Notes: a model not told the origin generated them from the sequence alone. DNA of 64,000 nucleotides from Nansenia antarctica (GCA_963989245.1 OZ022348.1:652713-716712); one strand, 5' to 3'; shown: positions 41,601-51,920, counted from the first letter of the stretch. A program made the numbers and translations.

Positions 41601-42363
41601 AAAAAGAACTACTGATCATTTATCAGTGTACACAGTGGGGCTCCTAGCAATATTGACAGCATTAGAATGGTTGGTAGAGAATAGGGTTAGTAATGCACTC
41701 ATTGCCTCTGACAGTTGGGCAGCACTGTCAAGTATCAGATCGTTGAAATCATGCAGACAGGATATTGTTTTCAAGATCCATCATTTAATTTATGTAATAT
41801 ATAGTATGGATATCACTGTTTGCTTTGTTTGGGTTCCTGCTCATGTAGGGGTAGAAGGAAATGAAGATGCGGATATATTAGCTAAGCAGTCACTTAAATC
41901 AGAATCAATAGAAATGGATATTCCACTTAGTAAAGCTGAGGTAAAATCAATCATTAACAAACACATGCAGGAACTATGGCAAGAAAACTGGAACAGAAAT
42001 GAAACAGGAAGGCATTTGTTTAACATTCAAAAGAAAGTCGGAATAGGAAGTAGGATGGGCAGGAACCGGAAAGAAGAGACAGTGATATCCCGGCTCAGGA
42101 TAGGTCATACTGGGTTGAATGACACACTTTACAGAATAGGAAAACACCCAAACGGCATTTGTGCACACTGCAATAACCCGGAATCTGTTCAGCATGTGCT
42201 GCTGGAATGTGGAAAATATGAAGAACAGAGAAAGCTCCTGAAAGCAGCAATTCAGAAAGCTAAGTTAAGGTTTACTGTAGGGAACTTACTTGGAAACACA
42301 GATACAGTAAATAACCAGGTAATTAAATATCTGAAAGAAACAGGATTGATAGGTAGGATTTAA
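38596..42363 (+). CDS. I-type LINE ORF2: endonuclease, reverse transcriptase, RNase H, zinc knuckle
   Basis: 1255 residues without a stop. The chosen start is MFRHIIMVLTILQWNARSLI (a second Met lies at residue 7). APE-type endonuclease, residues about 8-225: LQWNARSL, IQETWL, WCGDFNAHSALWGG, STVGSDHYPISI. Reverse transcriptase, about 500-740: SYRPIALTSQLGKTMERM, VFFDVEKAYDM, NGTPQGSVCSPVLFNVMIND and the catalytic YADD at about 681. RNase H, about 970-1100: FLIFTDGSKDPE, ALIASDSWAALSS, CFVWVPAHVGVEGNEDAD. C-terminal CCHC knuckle CAHCNNPESVQHVLLEC near residues 1188-1204. An RNase H after the RT marks the I superclade. The protein carries out target-primed reverse transcription. All visible catalytic residues are present. 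Confidence 0.95.
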   Translation: MFRHIIMVLTILQWNARSLISNGQEFKKFVVDLQKKPNVICIQETWLRPQWDFVIQGYVGIRNDRKNGNGGGVATFVKNGTIFKVINLGKEHESIVVKIWTGKDEFVIVNYYNPCKRLCHDTLDMVGAQAQGKVIWCGDFNAHSALWGGERTDANGLIIEEFIEDKGLVCMNDGRGTRYNSAQNKESAIDLTLASMGIAGITNWEVLRESTVGSDHYPISIMLGVEVNQEEDIKIPRWKLDKADWENFQQISWVKVEPLLREEILDVDEFNEKLVSAIIESVQETIPMSKGCKDRKNVPWWDKECWQAVKHRNSSFRQLKKHHSLESLIQYKRAQAVVRKTIKTAKRTYWRKYCNTIGRETKLSDIWGMIRRMSGIKRNYVIPVLTGSNKSAVSNKDKAELLAETLVKVHSSGNLTVNARHRRDTILAQNVDVNVKKSATRDSLDLPFTLLELKRAVNVRRQSSPGKDGICYSMLAHMKDHALYVVLKLFNKVWESGKIPNKWKHSIIVPILKPGKDPSDPSSYRPIALTSQLGKTMERMITERLTYYLESKELFFPFQSGFRRGRNTMDSILRLESEIRKAQTNKEMVLAVFFDVEKAYDMLWKEGLLIKLSKLGVDGRLYNWVLDFLFGRTIQIRVGTEHSKEYRVENGTPQGSVCSPVLFNVMINDIFEQIEKGIGKSLYADDGTLWIRGRNLRYIEKKMQIAIEKVEQWANEWGFKLSIPKTQVIVFSKRSREVSLKLYGHTLEQVHVIRFLGVLFDEKLTWKQHTDKVKDKCKKVNNLLRCLSGRDWGASRAALFNVYQALMRASLDYGCLGYMSAAVSHLKKLDVQQSQGLRICSGAFKTSPVAAIQVEVGEQPLWIRRIKLLLAYWVNLQGQNSSHPTRSIVQDCWEHNKTHYMSFGWIGNTIAKRYDLDKLLYSPVIPHSIIPPWLYVNPLVDLDIQQELRKKSKHAHPGNVVQNYIGQHYTGKFLIFTDGSKDPETGRTGAAVFFPQYKTGIKKRTTDHLSVYTVGLLAILTALEWLVENRVSNALIASDSWAALSSIRSLKSCRQDIVFKIHHLIYVIYSMDITVCFVWVPAHVGVEGNEDADILAKQSLKSESIEMDIPLSKAEVKSIINKHMQELWQENWNRNETGRHLFNIQKKVGIGSRMGRNRKEETVISRLRIGHTGLNDTLYRIGKHPNGICAHCNNPESVQHVLLECGKYEEQRKLLKAAIQKAKLRFTVGNLLGNTDTVNNQVIKYLKETGLIGRI

Positions 42364-42449
42364 CCCTACCCCTCCCCACCATTTTGTTTATTTCTTTCAT
42401 TTACATTTTTCCCCCTACCCCTCCCCACCATTTTGTTTATTTATTTCAT

Positions 42450-42926
42450 TTACAATTTTCCACCTGTCAAGCTAACGTTCCACACAGTCCGGTAGGGGGT
42501 GGTAATGCGCCACACAGTCCAGTAGGTGGCGGTAATGCACCTTAAGCTGGTTGCCAACCGCCAATCAAATAAAAAGAAGAAGAAGAAGAATATTCCATTC
42601 AAGAGGGAAATGAGATGGAGCCAGCTTCTCGGATCTCCAGATGAAACGTAGGTGTCAGCATGGCGGCTCCGGTCTGCCAAACTGCTCCGGTAAGCTCTCT
42701 CCTGGACTTGGAAGTCCGACCTCTGTTGCTCGTTCAGGGGCTGCACCCAGTCAGAGAAGTCCTCTCGAGTCTCCCTGCTGCCCAACAGGTGTTCTGGGGT
42801 TGGGTCGGAGGGACGCCATTGCTGGCGATAGACTCTTCCACTTTGGAGTGCTTGTTTGAAGGCAACTTTGATTGCTGAAACCAGACACATTGTCCAAACT
42901 AATCGCCACAATATCATTCTGCACAT
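42450..42926 (-). other. Minus-strand open frame of unknown nature, broken by the I-type LINE
   Basis: The frame is continuous from 42926 to the LINE edge and reads in part AIKVAFKQALQSGRVYRQQW, RPSDPTPEHLLGSRETREDF and SDWVQPLNEQQRSDFQVQER. Composition is protein-like and GC-rich compared with the flanks, but I recognise no family. It then enters the LINE 3' tail (poly-Phe from the GAA repeat), so any exon here was interrupted by the insertion. It could equally be chance. Confidence 0.3.
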
Positions 42927-43014
42927 TACTGCATTTACGGCGGCAGTTACGACGGGTGTGCGCTTAGATGTTTAGAATGGTGCGCTCCGGCAGAGGAGCT
43001 ACGTCCGCACACGT

Positions 43015-43016
<2 letters not shown>

Positions 43017-43078
<62 letters not shown>
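43017..43078. repeat. (CA)n microsatellite
   Basis: About 30 CA units. Confidence 0.95.
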
Positions 43079-43081
<3 letters not shown>

Positions 43082-43487
43082 TGTGCAATAATGACAACAC
43101 CATAAACCAGGATCAGTATAAGAAGATATGACATCATAACATGCTTATAACAATCCTTATATGTGCTTTGAATGCAATAAAACTGTATGCTCTAAAGTTT
43201 TACTCACGCGTCATTCACCCCTCTTTAAAAAACAGTATAATTATGCTTTATCTCATTTACCATTGTGTTGTTTAGTCTTTCTCTTAAAAGTTAAAATGCA
43301 AAACAAAAATACACATTTAAAAAAAATCATGAAATGTATTATGAACTATTTACAGCTGCCCACTGGGTGGTGCAGGACGTGTCTCTGTGTGAATGCAGGA
43401 GCAGACTGAGAACAGTGGTGTGTTACTGAAGTAACACACCACTGAGTGATTGAAGTGAGATTGTTTAATGCAAAATCTGCAAATACA

Positions 43488-43500
43488 GTAAACACGCACG

Positions 43501-43568
<68 letters not shown>
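43488..43568. repeat. (CACG)n/(CA)n microsatellite
   Basis: Four CACG units followed by about 33 CA units. Confidence 0.95.
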
Positions 43569-43573
<5 letters not shown>

Positions 43574-43739
43574 CAATGCAAACCACACAAATACATTTCT
43601 TTGAGAATAACTAAATAAATACATTTTCATTTCATTTCTATTTACATGTACAGTATATTTAATTTTATATTCAGTCACATGAACGGTTGTGTGGCCTGAT
43701 GCAAATGTATTGTAATCCGGCACGCAATAGCCTACATTA

Positions 43740-44227
43740 TCTTAAGCGTAACATGCGTAGGCAAATGTGCGGCTAATTTCTCATCCTTTTCTGCCATCAA
43801 ATGTAAAAGTTCGACATAATTCCCACGATTGATGGAGCTGCTGCTCTCGTCGTTCCCCCAGAAATGCTCATTGTTGTTTAGCAAGGTAGCATGTTGCATC
43901 AATTAGGCTTTTCAACATGTCCCTGTTCGCCTTTCCCTTTGCGTTGTGTGCAGTAACATGCAGCCGGTGCTGCTCATCCAGGGCCATGTCTATGCGACTT
44001 TTGCCAAAGGTTTCCAAGGCCATCTGAGAGTGGATGTGGGCTGTGGGTTTTTCATGCTTCTCTAAAGCTCTTGGAAAATTGTTCAGGTCACAGTAGCCCC
44101 CTTTCACCCACACGCTGTCGCCAGACCAGAACAGTAGGCAAGGGAAGCAGAACAGCTTGTTAGCCTGGCTACATCCACACAGACAGTCCTTTTTTTGTGT
44201 ACCATTCCGTTTGAAATGTTCGTACAA
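43740..44227 (-). pseudogene. hAT-like transposase N-terminal relic (TTF-type zinc finger)
   Basis: On the minus strand, MYEHFKRNGTQKKDCLCGCS, KLFCFPCLLFWSGDSVWVKG, GYCDLNNFPRALEKHEKPTA and HIHSQMALETFGKSRIDMAL form a TTF-type zinc finger (C-x-C...C-x2-C...H...H), as in hAT transposases and their ZMYM1-like domesticated relatives. DMLKSLIDATCYLAKQQ follows, and after a frameshift near 43870 SSSSINRGNYVELLHLMAEK. The catalytic core and hAT dimerisation domain are absent. It is a truncated, shifted remnant. Confidence 0.7.
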
Positions 44228-44922
44228 TCTTCTGTCCGTTCCTTTGGGTTAATTGAGATAGGTCAGGTGTTGCCCTCCCATTTTCAATCAATTTACATTG
44301 TATTGTCTGCTAGTGTTCCTGGAGACAACCATTGTGATTGGCTGTTGCCATTGTCTATGGAGCGTGTACTGTACTGTAGATTGACGAGTCAACTAGCACT
44401 GAGCTTGTTATCGTGTGTTGTCCTTGCTAGTACAGCGTTAAGTAGCATTAGGGTTAGCAGTGTTGACAGTAGATCTGTAGGCAGTGTATAGTATAATGTA
44501 ACTCCAGAGGTTGATTAGCAGTGCCAGTCCCTAGTGAATAATGCAGAAAGGTCTTTAACACAGACAGAAACTCAACCCCTCGATGAGGCTGAGGCAGGAA
44601 CATCGGAGGCTGGACCATTTTTTTTAAAGGTCATTATTATTATTATGTTTTATTTTATTTTATTCTGATTGGGGGCAGTCCCACTCATATTCCTATTGAG
44701 ATAGTGAAGATTCTGTTTCTAAAATGAATGAATTCTGAGTAAATATGAATATGAAGATGTAAAAAGAACACATAACACACTATTGTTCAGGCCACCATAG
44801 GCAAAGCTAACATAATATAGCTTATGTCTAATATAAATAGCTAGTATATCATAGCTAATAAAACAATGTGTTGTGCAGGAGGGAAACTGTGACCTCTAGT
44901 GAGGTTGGGTCCTATTACATGT

Positions 44923-44966
<44 letters not shown>

Positions 44967-45409
44967 TTTAAATGCTTTATTTATGTCCACATACATGTAC
45001 AATTCTAAAGGACATAAATACTAACAGTGCATTTTGATATCATGGAAACAATCTGTTACAGTAATGCTGAGCCAACAACCAGTTCTGCCACACACAGGAT
45101 GTTATTCAACCAGTTCTGCCACACACAGGATGTTATTCAACCAGTTATGCTACACACAGGATGTTATTCACACCAGATGATACCAGTGGGTTGACAGATA
45201 CAGTATCAATACTAGACAGACAGTATCCCGCTCATGGGTACAGGAAGCACCGCCTTCTCCATATTGAGCGGCTACCAATAACAGCGGATATTGAGCAAAA
45301 CTGTTTGGCCCTTCTCTTAGGAAGACCAGCCATATGAAGGCCTCTAACAACAGACTTATGAACATGGCCCAGGCTGCCAAATATAAAAACTAAAAGTTGA
45401 CATATGTAG

Positions 45410-45461
<52 letters not shown>

Positions 45462-47034
45462 ACACACACACTGTACAATCAAGTATACCTTTCTAATACA
45501 GTATGTTCAGGCCACAGCACTCTCACAATCAGCCAAACATGACAGTTTTCACTTCAATTGTATCTCTTCATATTGCACTTTATCTCTGCAATGAATGATT
45601 GTCACCTGTCATTTGGATTCATGATATACTGTAGATACCTATTGACTGGAAGAAAATGACTTCTAAATATCTACAAGGGCTACTATCCATATCCAGATCA
45701 AGATTATCCAAACAAACCCCAAAAATAACTGGGCCCTTACAGCCCACCATGAGCATCCACCTGAATGTGGAACAGGTGAAACAGGTGAAACAGGTGAAAC
45801 AGGAAGGCCTAAATAAGATTTAAACATCATCTCCAACCTGGAGGGGCCGTCAAATAGGGAACATCCATTGGGACCAGGGTACAACAGGGTACAACGTGTA
45901 CACATTGTACCACTCCCACGCACACCTATTAATCATTCATGTTTATTTTATAGGTCTTCAGTCTACATGTCAAGGTGAACTCGTAATCAAAACCAGGAAC
46001 ATGAGATCTAGATCACATTACTGGGTTGTATAATCAAGATTATCATCAAGGCTGTTAATATTAATTTATGGTATTCATTTGCCACTTTCCACTTCAATTA
46101 TGTTTATGTTTCATATGATATATTAGACACTATAACCAGAAATAAATATGAAGAAAGCTGATAGCTCTGACTCTCAGACTATCGTCTTGAACTTGACAAA
46201 CCTGATAACCTGTTAACATTCCAACGCCAACAACCAGCCAACACAAACCAGATTTTTTTTCTTTTTCTCACATACTTGTCAACTGTATTGTCTCCAGTGC
46301 TAAATGAAACCCTATAGTTCATTAAAGCTTCATGACACCTGTCTCCATCTACATGGAACTGGCAGGTCAACTCAGGTTGCCAAGAGACCGGAAACCAAGG
46401 TGCAGCATGGGGGAGTCTGATTGGTGGCTCTTTTGACTGACAGCATGCCAAGAACCAATGAAAGCACTTTAATGAAGTGATCAGGTGAAGAGTGGGGAGG
46501 GGACGGGTTCGTGTACAAATGCGCAACTGCATAAGTAAAAGAAACAATGACATTAGCCAGAGTTGTTGCTCATATTGAAGTTAAAAAGGTAATGCAGCAT
46601 CGCATGTCTCAAGATTCACTAACCCTAACCCTTGAACGATGGAAAATATATTTCATCAATTAGCTGCTAATTGAATATCAGTAGTGTGCCCAATTATTTG
46701 TCACAATTAGGTCAGTGTGTATGTAGCCCACTGAGATCTGACATTGGTTAACACCAATCACACTTGTGACAGAATTGTTGAGCTACGGCCAATTAGCAGA
46801 AACATTAAGCCATGCATCCTGAACATGAGCGTGTTACTTTGGGCCTGCCTCTTCCTCTAAAGTGCATCTTCAAATGGCATCTGGGTGGAGCCGCCCGTTG
46901 GGTAACTGGAGTCGGTCTACCTCACCGTGGGCCAACAATGGACCTCTGCCTCTGGAAAAAAGCCCTGCTTAAATATTCATGAGGAAACCCACACCTGTTT
47001 CCAGGTAACCGATGCAAGGATCCTGAACCATGAA

Positions 47035-47037
<3 letters not shown>
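44228..47037. other. Intergenic with simple repeats, no gene recognised
   Basis: (CA)n at 44926-44965 and 45412-45470. A 31-bp tandem repeat (CCAGTTCTGCCACACACAGG, three copies) lies at 45078-45166. An ACAGGTGAAAC repeat is at 45770-45803. A dispersed-repeat segment at about 44660-44710 is shared with 29710. Short telomere-like AACCCT pairs lie near 46620. No supported coding exon. Confidence 0.5.

Positions 47038-47082
<45 letters not shown>
47038..47082. repeat. (GT)n microsatellite
   Basis: About 22 GT units, some 325 bp upstream of the start codon at 47408. Confidence 0.95.
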
Positions 47083-47088
<6 letters not shown>

Positions 47089-47407
47089 CACAGCAGCCTC
47101 CTCTCTCTACCTATTCAGACACTCCATACAGTCGCTACCAGAAACCTGTGCTCTTGACCAATCGAGCCACTGACCAGGGAAACATCATGAAAGAGCGCAG
47201 GCCTGAACCCCTCTAAACTTCTGGATCCAGAAGTACCTTCCTGGTGGTTGATTTGCTGTCTGAGGGCTGAAAGCCGACACATGGGAAGAGGACGTTGTCC
47301 CAACTGAGAAGACCCAGAGCGGGAAGCAGGGGACTTGGAGGAGAGGGAGGGTTGAGCTGTGAGGTCTTGTTGTTGTTCCTGTTAGAAGTTCTCTGAAGTG
47401 GTTAAGC

Positions 47408-47488
47408 ATGAATCCACTGTGGAAGGTATACAAGAGCAAGGTTCTGAAGACCCTGAACCCGGACCAGGAGGAGGACGCTGCAGAAGAG
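47408..47488 (+). CDS. C1orf232-like exon 1
   Basis: 27 codons from ATG (MNPLWKVYKSKVLKTLNPDQ...EEDAAEE) to donor GAAGAG|gtagag. A MITE starts 30 bp into the following intron. Confidence 0.7.
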
Positions 47489-50400
47489 GTAGAGAACACC
47501 AGGACACTTCATCTCCTGGGCCCAGTCGTTCAAAACGTTTCATCTGGATCAGAATGATCCGGATTCTTTTGTTGCTATCCAGGATCAGATCTTATCTGGC
47601 TGATTTCCCCTATAAGACTCAAAATCAGCCAGATAAGATCTGATCCTGGATAGCAAAAAAAAGAATCATTCTGATCCAGATTAAACGTTTTGAACAACTG
47701 GGCCCGGAAGCTTCCTCCTCCTCCATCCTTTCCCTGCTCTGAGGTTTTACACTACGGGCCCCACTCCTAATCCTGATGGGAGTGTTGAATACTGCGTCTA
47801 GCGTTTCCATGATGTGTATCTCAGTATCTCATGTATTCTCAGACTGTTTACAAAAACTCTGATTGAATGATTACAGTTTTCTCTAAAACCATTGTTAAAA
47901 TCAAGCTCCAGTAAATATCACGCTGTAGAGTAGTCTGACTTGTTGCTCTGCTCAGCACTATTCGATGAATAAAATGTATGTGTTGGTGGACACTGACGTT
48001 AGATAACGGTTAAGCAACTGGTCTTTCTGATGTGCGGCATATACAGTACCAGCTCTATGACTGACAGTATGGGTTAGAGAGTGTGGGTAGGAACTGCAAC
48101 AGTAAGCATACTGTAGTTAGTTATAAGTTGTTAGTTAGCATACAGTAGTTAGTTATAAGTTGTTAGTTAGCATACAGTAGTTAGTTATAAGTTGTTAGTT
48201 AGCATACAGTAGTTAGTTATAAGTTGTTAGTTAGCATACAGTAGTTAGTTATAAGTTGCTTGTTTGCTTGTCATCTCTTATTCATTATGAGCTGTACCAA
48301 TGAACTCTCTCACTACCTTGCCTGAAAGGCTCATCACTGTCTGATGTGGCTGTGGCGCAGGAGGTAGAGCCGACATCTAATGCAGATCAGCAGTTCGAAC
48401 CCCGGCTGGCCACATGTCGAGGTGTCCTTGGACAACACTGAACCCCAAATTGCTCCCAATGAGCGGGCTGGCACCTTGCATGGTAGCTTGTGTGAATAGG
48501 TGAATGAGAGGCCATTGTAAAGCGCTTTGGAATAAGGTGCTATATAAGTCCATTTACCATTTCCTGATAAAACTCTGAGGACACTATAGAGCAGTTGCTC
48601 TTAGTGCTTTGTGATGTCATTGACCACGGCAGCCAGTAATGGCATACCACTTTAACACTGTCTTTTATTGTTATTACGCTACAATATGATGTGATGCGAC
48701 GCTATCCATGATACGCTAAGATACGATACAATATAATAAAATGTATCCCCTTAGGGCAATTAGCTCAATGTAAGGCCAACGTTATGGAAACATTTTCAAA
48801 CCCAATACATTGCTCGTGCCTGCCTTCAGTGACTAGTGGTATTTACACATCACCTGACACCACCCTCAAACAGCATCTTGTGGTATGACGGTCATGTGAT
48901 ATTGGTTTAAAAAGTGACTTTTGACGAGCCAGTCCTCTACTACTGAAGAGTGGACAGGGATAGTGAACAGCGGCGGGCTGACCCAGTTCTCCACAGCGTT
49001 GGGGAATCTGATCCAGAACTGGAGCTGGACACGCAGATCAGATGGCGTTCCTGTGAGTGACACGAGATGAGACAGATAGCCTCTGATAGGCCTCTGGTGT
49101 GTTCAGACCAAACCGCCCGTCCGTCCGTCCGTCCGCCCGTCAGCCTCTCAGCTCAGCTATAAACCGTCTGTGTGTCCTTGTCTTGGTGACGGAGCCGTAG
49201 AGGGAGATGTCTGTAGATATGTCTGTAGATATGTCTGTAGATATGTCTGTAGATATGTCTGTAGACATTGTTTCCATGTAGTTGTGGGTGTAGAGTAGCT
49301 GGCATCACTGCTGGGTCTGTGAAACTAGTTATAAGTTATAAGTTGGCCATACTTGTGGTTGTGAATGAGATGTCGTTTATGTGTGTTTGTTGTAGTGTTG
49401 GATCCTGGTTAAGCAGGGTTGGTAATCTGCTTTAGCTCGTTATCTCTGACATGATCTGTTACTTGGAAAGGCACAGGAGGACGAGGGCGACTGAATCACT
49501 CAGTCATTACTTGAGTAGTCACATTTCAGTCTGCTGAATCCCTTTTGCAAGAAGTGACGATTTTTAATCTTTCACTATGCTACTTTGATGTGGTTGTTGT
49601 GCTACTACATTTCGGCCTGGTCTAGAATGTGGACCAGAGATGTTGTTCGGTCTCGGAAAGCAAGTAGATAGGCCGGACAGAAGAGACACACATACAAACA
49701 AACATTGACACGCGTACATACCACACCACACCAACATATATTACTTTCGTTTGTTACTTTTATTTGGACTTTGGATTTTAAGACCACTTCAATTCATGGA
49801 AAGGTCCAGAGTCTTTGTTGCAAACGGAGGAACTACAAACAACAGGTGCGTTGAAACCAACACCCAATCATGCCAGGACGATGGCTAATTTGATAATTTT
49901 GACAGACATGATAGCCATCACAAGAATCCTTAGTATAATGTCTAATATAGGACACCGTAAGCATTTCTAAACTGTCAGTGTATGTTTCATAGTAACACAA
50001 AGGGAGACAAAAGGCTGATTTATTTGTATTCAAAAGAGTAGTTTACATTCCTTATCCCTCTACTCTAGACCTATACTTCCTTTCAATTAGTAGAGGAAAG
50101 GAAACAGGTTTGCTTTGTAGTGTTTAGCACAACCACAAGAGGGCGAACTCTACATGCTCTACATCAGGGACTACAGATTTCGGAATGCGTGCCTCACTCA
50201 GTATTCATACTATACCATAACAGAGCTAATTGTTTACTCCGTTACTCAGACACCCATGTTGAGTCTTTAGCTAGCCATACAGACGTGAGGGAACATTGTG
50301 TTGTTGTCGTACTTCCAGGTCAACGAGGTGGAGGATGATGTGAGTCCTGTCCTGGAGGACGAGGGTCCCAGCGCCGTGTCCCAGCTGGCCAAAAGAGTGA

Positions 50401-50536
50401 GTGACCCCTGACCCTGCGTGGGGATCGACTTCAGCATTGTTAGAATCATCATCATATACTGAACATCTCTGCAATCATAAACACATTTTGGTATAGAGTT
50501 GGAGGATTTTGTTGGAAGATGCACGCGCACACACAC

Positions 50537-50577
<41 letters not shown>

Positions 50578-51848
50578 ATTTAAATGCTTGATATGTATAC
50601 TTAATGAACCACTTGAACTTTGACCCTGTGTGTGGCTGTGTGTTCAGGTTCAGGGCGCCGGGACCAAAGGCTGGAACAGGATGTCAGCGCTGTTCAACAA
50701 GGATGACGAACACCAACTCCTGGAGGAGACGGAGAGTCCGCCAGTACCAGACCAGTGAGTAGGAGAACAGTATCTGTCATCACACCTCCTCCTCCTCCTC
50801 CTTCTCCTCCTCCTCCTCCTCCTCCTCCTCCTCCTCCTTCTCCTCCTCCTTCTCCTCCTCCTCCTCCTCCCCCTCCCCCTCCTCCTCCTCCTCCTCTCCT
50901 CCTCCTCCTCCTTCTCCTCCTCCTCCTTCTCCTCCTCCTCCTCCTCCTCCTTCTCCTCCTCCTCCTCCTCCTCCTCCTCCTTCTCCTCCTCCTTCCTCTC
51001 CTCCTCCTTCCTCTCCTCCTCCTCCTCCTTCTCCTCCTCCTTCTCCTCCTCCTCCCCCTCCCCCTCCTCCTCCTCCTCTCCTCCTCCTCCTTCTCCTCCT
51101 CCTCCTCCTCCTTCTCCTCCTCCTCCTCCTCCTTCTCCTCCTCCTCCTCCTTCTCCTCCTCCTTCCTCTCCTCCTCCTCCTCCTTCTCCTCCTCCTCCCC
51201 CTCCCCCTCCTCCTCCTCCTCTCCTCCTCCTCCTTCTCCTCCTCCTCCTCCTCCTCCTCCTTCTCCTCCTCCTCCTCCTCCTCCTCCTCCTCCTTCTCCT
51301 CCTCCTCCTCCTTCTCCTCCTCCTTCCTCTCCTCCTCCTTCCTCTCCTCCTCCTCCTCCTTCTCCTCCTCCTCCCTCCTGAGGTTTTCCATAGTACTTCC
51401 TTTCAACACACACCTTTGAGCATGTCCTATGGAGAGCAACACATTAATTAGTCCTCCCCAACCATGTATCTCCAGCCCACTGGCGGTGAGACCTGAGGAG
51501 CCACGCCCCGCCAAGCGCTCGGCCTTCTGGGATAACTTTGCCGCCAAGATGCAGCAGGCGGCCGCCATGAAGCAGCAGGAGGCGGCCGCGGCTGCGACCG
51601 CGGTGACCGAAGCGGGCGCGGAGGAGGAGGGTCAGGAGGCGGTGGCGGGAGAGGGGGGGGGGGAGGAGAAGCAGGAGGAGGAGGAGTACGTGGAGAGAGA
51701 GGAGAGCGAAGGAGGAGGGGGAAGTAGCAACAGCTTCTCCAAATACGCCTCGCTGGGGGGCGGGGCTGAGGACACGGCCTTCAAGTGGAACTTTGTCACT
51801 AGCAAGCTGGCCGAGCTGAAGACCAAGAGCATGGCCAAGACCAACTAG
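47408..51848 (+). CDS. C1orf232: TDRP/C1orf232-like protein, four exons
   Basis: Coding exons 47408-47488, 50319-50396, 50648-50754 and 51476-51848 join in phase (0, 0, 2) to give about 212 residues. Landmarks are the N-terminus MNPLWKVYKSKVLKTLNPDQ, VSQLAKRVQGAGTKGWNRMS, ALFNKDDEHQLLE, the exon-joined DHPLAVRPEE, KRSAFWDNFAAKMQQAAAMK and the C-terminus FKWNFVTSKLAELKTKSMAK. From memory, human C1orf232 and TDRP share the KGW..M/V.SLFNKDDE..LL and FWD blocks; the YKSKVL start and DHPLA join fit C1orf232 best. The molecular function is unknown; TDRP is linked to testis development. A Glu/Gly-rich low-complexity stretch of about 55 residues lies between the FWD block and the C-terminus. The frame is intact. 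The gene name is from recall, not a search. Confidence 0.75.
47518..47705. mobile_element. Palindromic MITE, GGGCCCAGTYGTTCAAAAC-ended
   Basis: 188 bp, almost a full hairpin: GGGCCCAGTCGTTCAAAACG pairs with CGTTTTGAACAACTGGGCCC, and the inner CAGGATCAGATCTTATCTGG pairs with CCAGATAAGATCTGATCCTG. It is less decayed than its relative at 24724-24905. No clear target duplication. Confidence 0.85.
48105..48256. repeat. 32-bp tandem repeat in C1orf232-like intron 1
   Basis: Four to five copies of CATACAGTAGTTAGTTATAA plus GTTGTTAGTTAG. Confidence 0.9.
48338..48568 (+). mobile_element. tRNA-derived SINE in C1orf232-like intron 1
   Basis: An A-box-like TGGCGCAGGAGGTAGAG, B-box CAGTTCGAACCCC, the core GGTGTCCTTGGACAACACTG, AACCCCAAATTGCTCCCAAT and the LINE-like tail TGTAAAGCGCTTTGGAATAA...ATATAAGTCCATTTACCATT. 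This is a second teleost SINE, distinct in head and core from the one at 22110. Confidence 0.8.
48570..50318. other. C1orf232-like intron 1, remainder
   Basis: A CGTCC repeat at 49120-49140, an ATGTCTGTAGAT repeat (five copies) at 49207-49265, otherwise unique. No coding or RNA feature is seen. Confidence 0.5.
50319..50396 (+). CDS. C1orf232-like exon 2
   Basis: 78 nt from CTTCCAG|GTCAAC to AAAAGA|gtgagt, encoding VNEVEDDVSPVLEDEGPSAV and SQLAKR. Confidence 0.75.
50526..50576. repeat. (CA)n microsatellite in intron 2
   Basis: CA/CG-type tract between exons 2 and 3. Confidence 0.95.
50648..50754 (+). CDS. C1orf232-like exon 3
   Basis: 107 nt from GTTCAG|GTTCAG to GACCA|gtgagt, encoding VQGAGTKGWNRMSALFNKDD, EHQLLEETESPPVPD and part of the next codon. 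It holds the most conserved block of the family. Confidence 0.8.
50780..51377. repeat. (CCT/CTC)n polypyrimidine array filling intron 3
   Basis: About 600 bp of almost pure C/T, with blocks of CTCCTCCTCCTT and CCCCCTCCCCCT that recur at about 160-bp intervals (50860, 51045, 51195), indicating higher-order duplication. It makes up most of the 721-bp intron. Long frames here on either strand are artefacts. Confidence 0.95.
51476..51848 (+). CDS. C1orf232-like exon 4 (last)
   Basis: From CTCCAG|CCCACTG to TAG at 51846-51848. The joined codon gives DHPLAVRPEE. Then come AKRSAFWDNFAAKMQQAA, an Ala/Glu/Gly-rich stretch and the conserved tail KWNFVTSKLAELKTKSMAKT. Confidence 0.8.
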
Positions 51849-51920
51849 CCGGCTGCAGGGGGCGGGGTGGGGTTGAGTCGGGTTAGAGGAGGGTATGGTG
51901 GGCAGAGGTGCCCTCCTATA

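Larger units (their letters stand above)
37253..42590 (+). mobile_element. Complete I-clade-type LINE with RNase H, both ORFs open
   Basis: About 5.3 kb. It has a 5' UTR of about 230 bp, ORF1 (37484-38611), ORF2 (38596-42363) and a 3' UTR ending in (GAA)n at about 42575-42590. ATATTCCAT occurs at 37244-37252 and again at 42590-42598, consistent with a 9-bp target duplication that sets the ends. The 3' UTR has a 51-bp tandem duplication (42363-42464) and a 30-bp one (GTCCGGTAGGGGGTGGTAAT). It ends with the fish-typical GGTTGCCAACCGCCAAT before the tail. Nothing disrupts either ORF, so the insertion is probably recent. Confidence 0.85.

Noticed and set aside
50694..51568. Long poly-Leu/Ser/Pro and poly-Glu/Arg/Gly frames
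   Set aside because: They are translations of the (CCT)n intron of the C1orf232-like gene.
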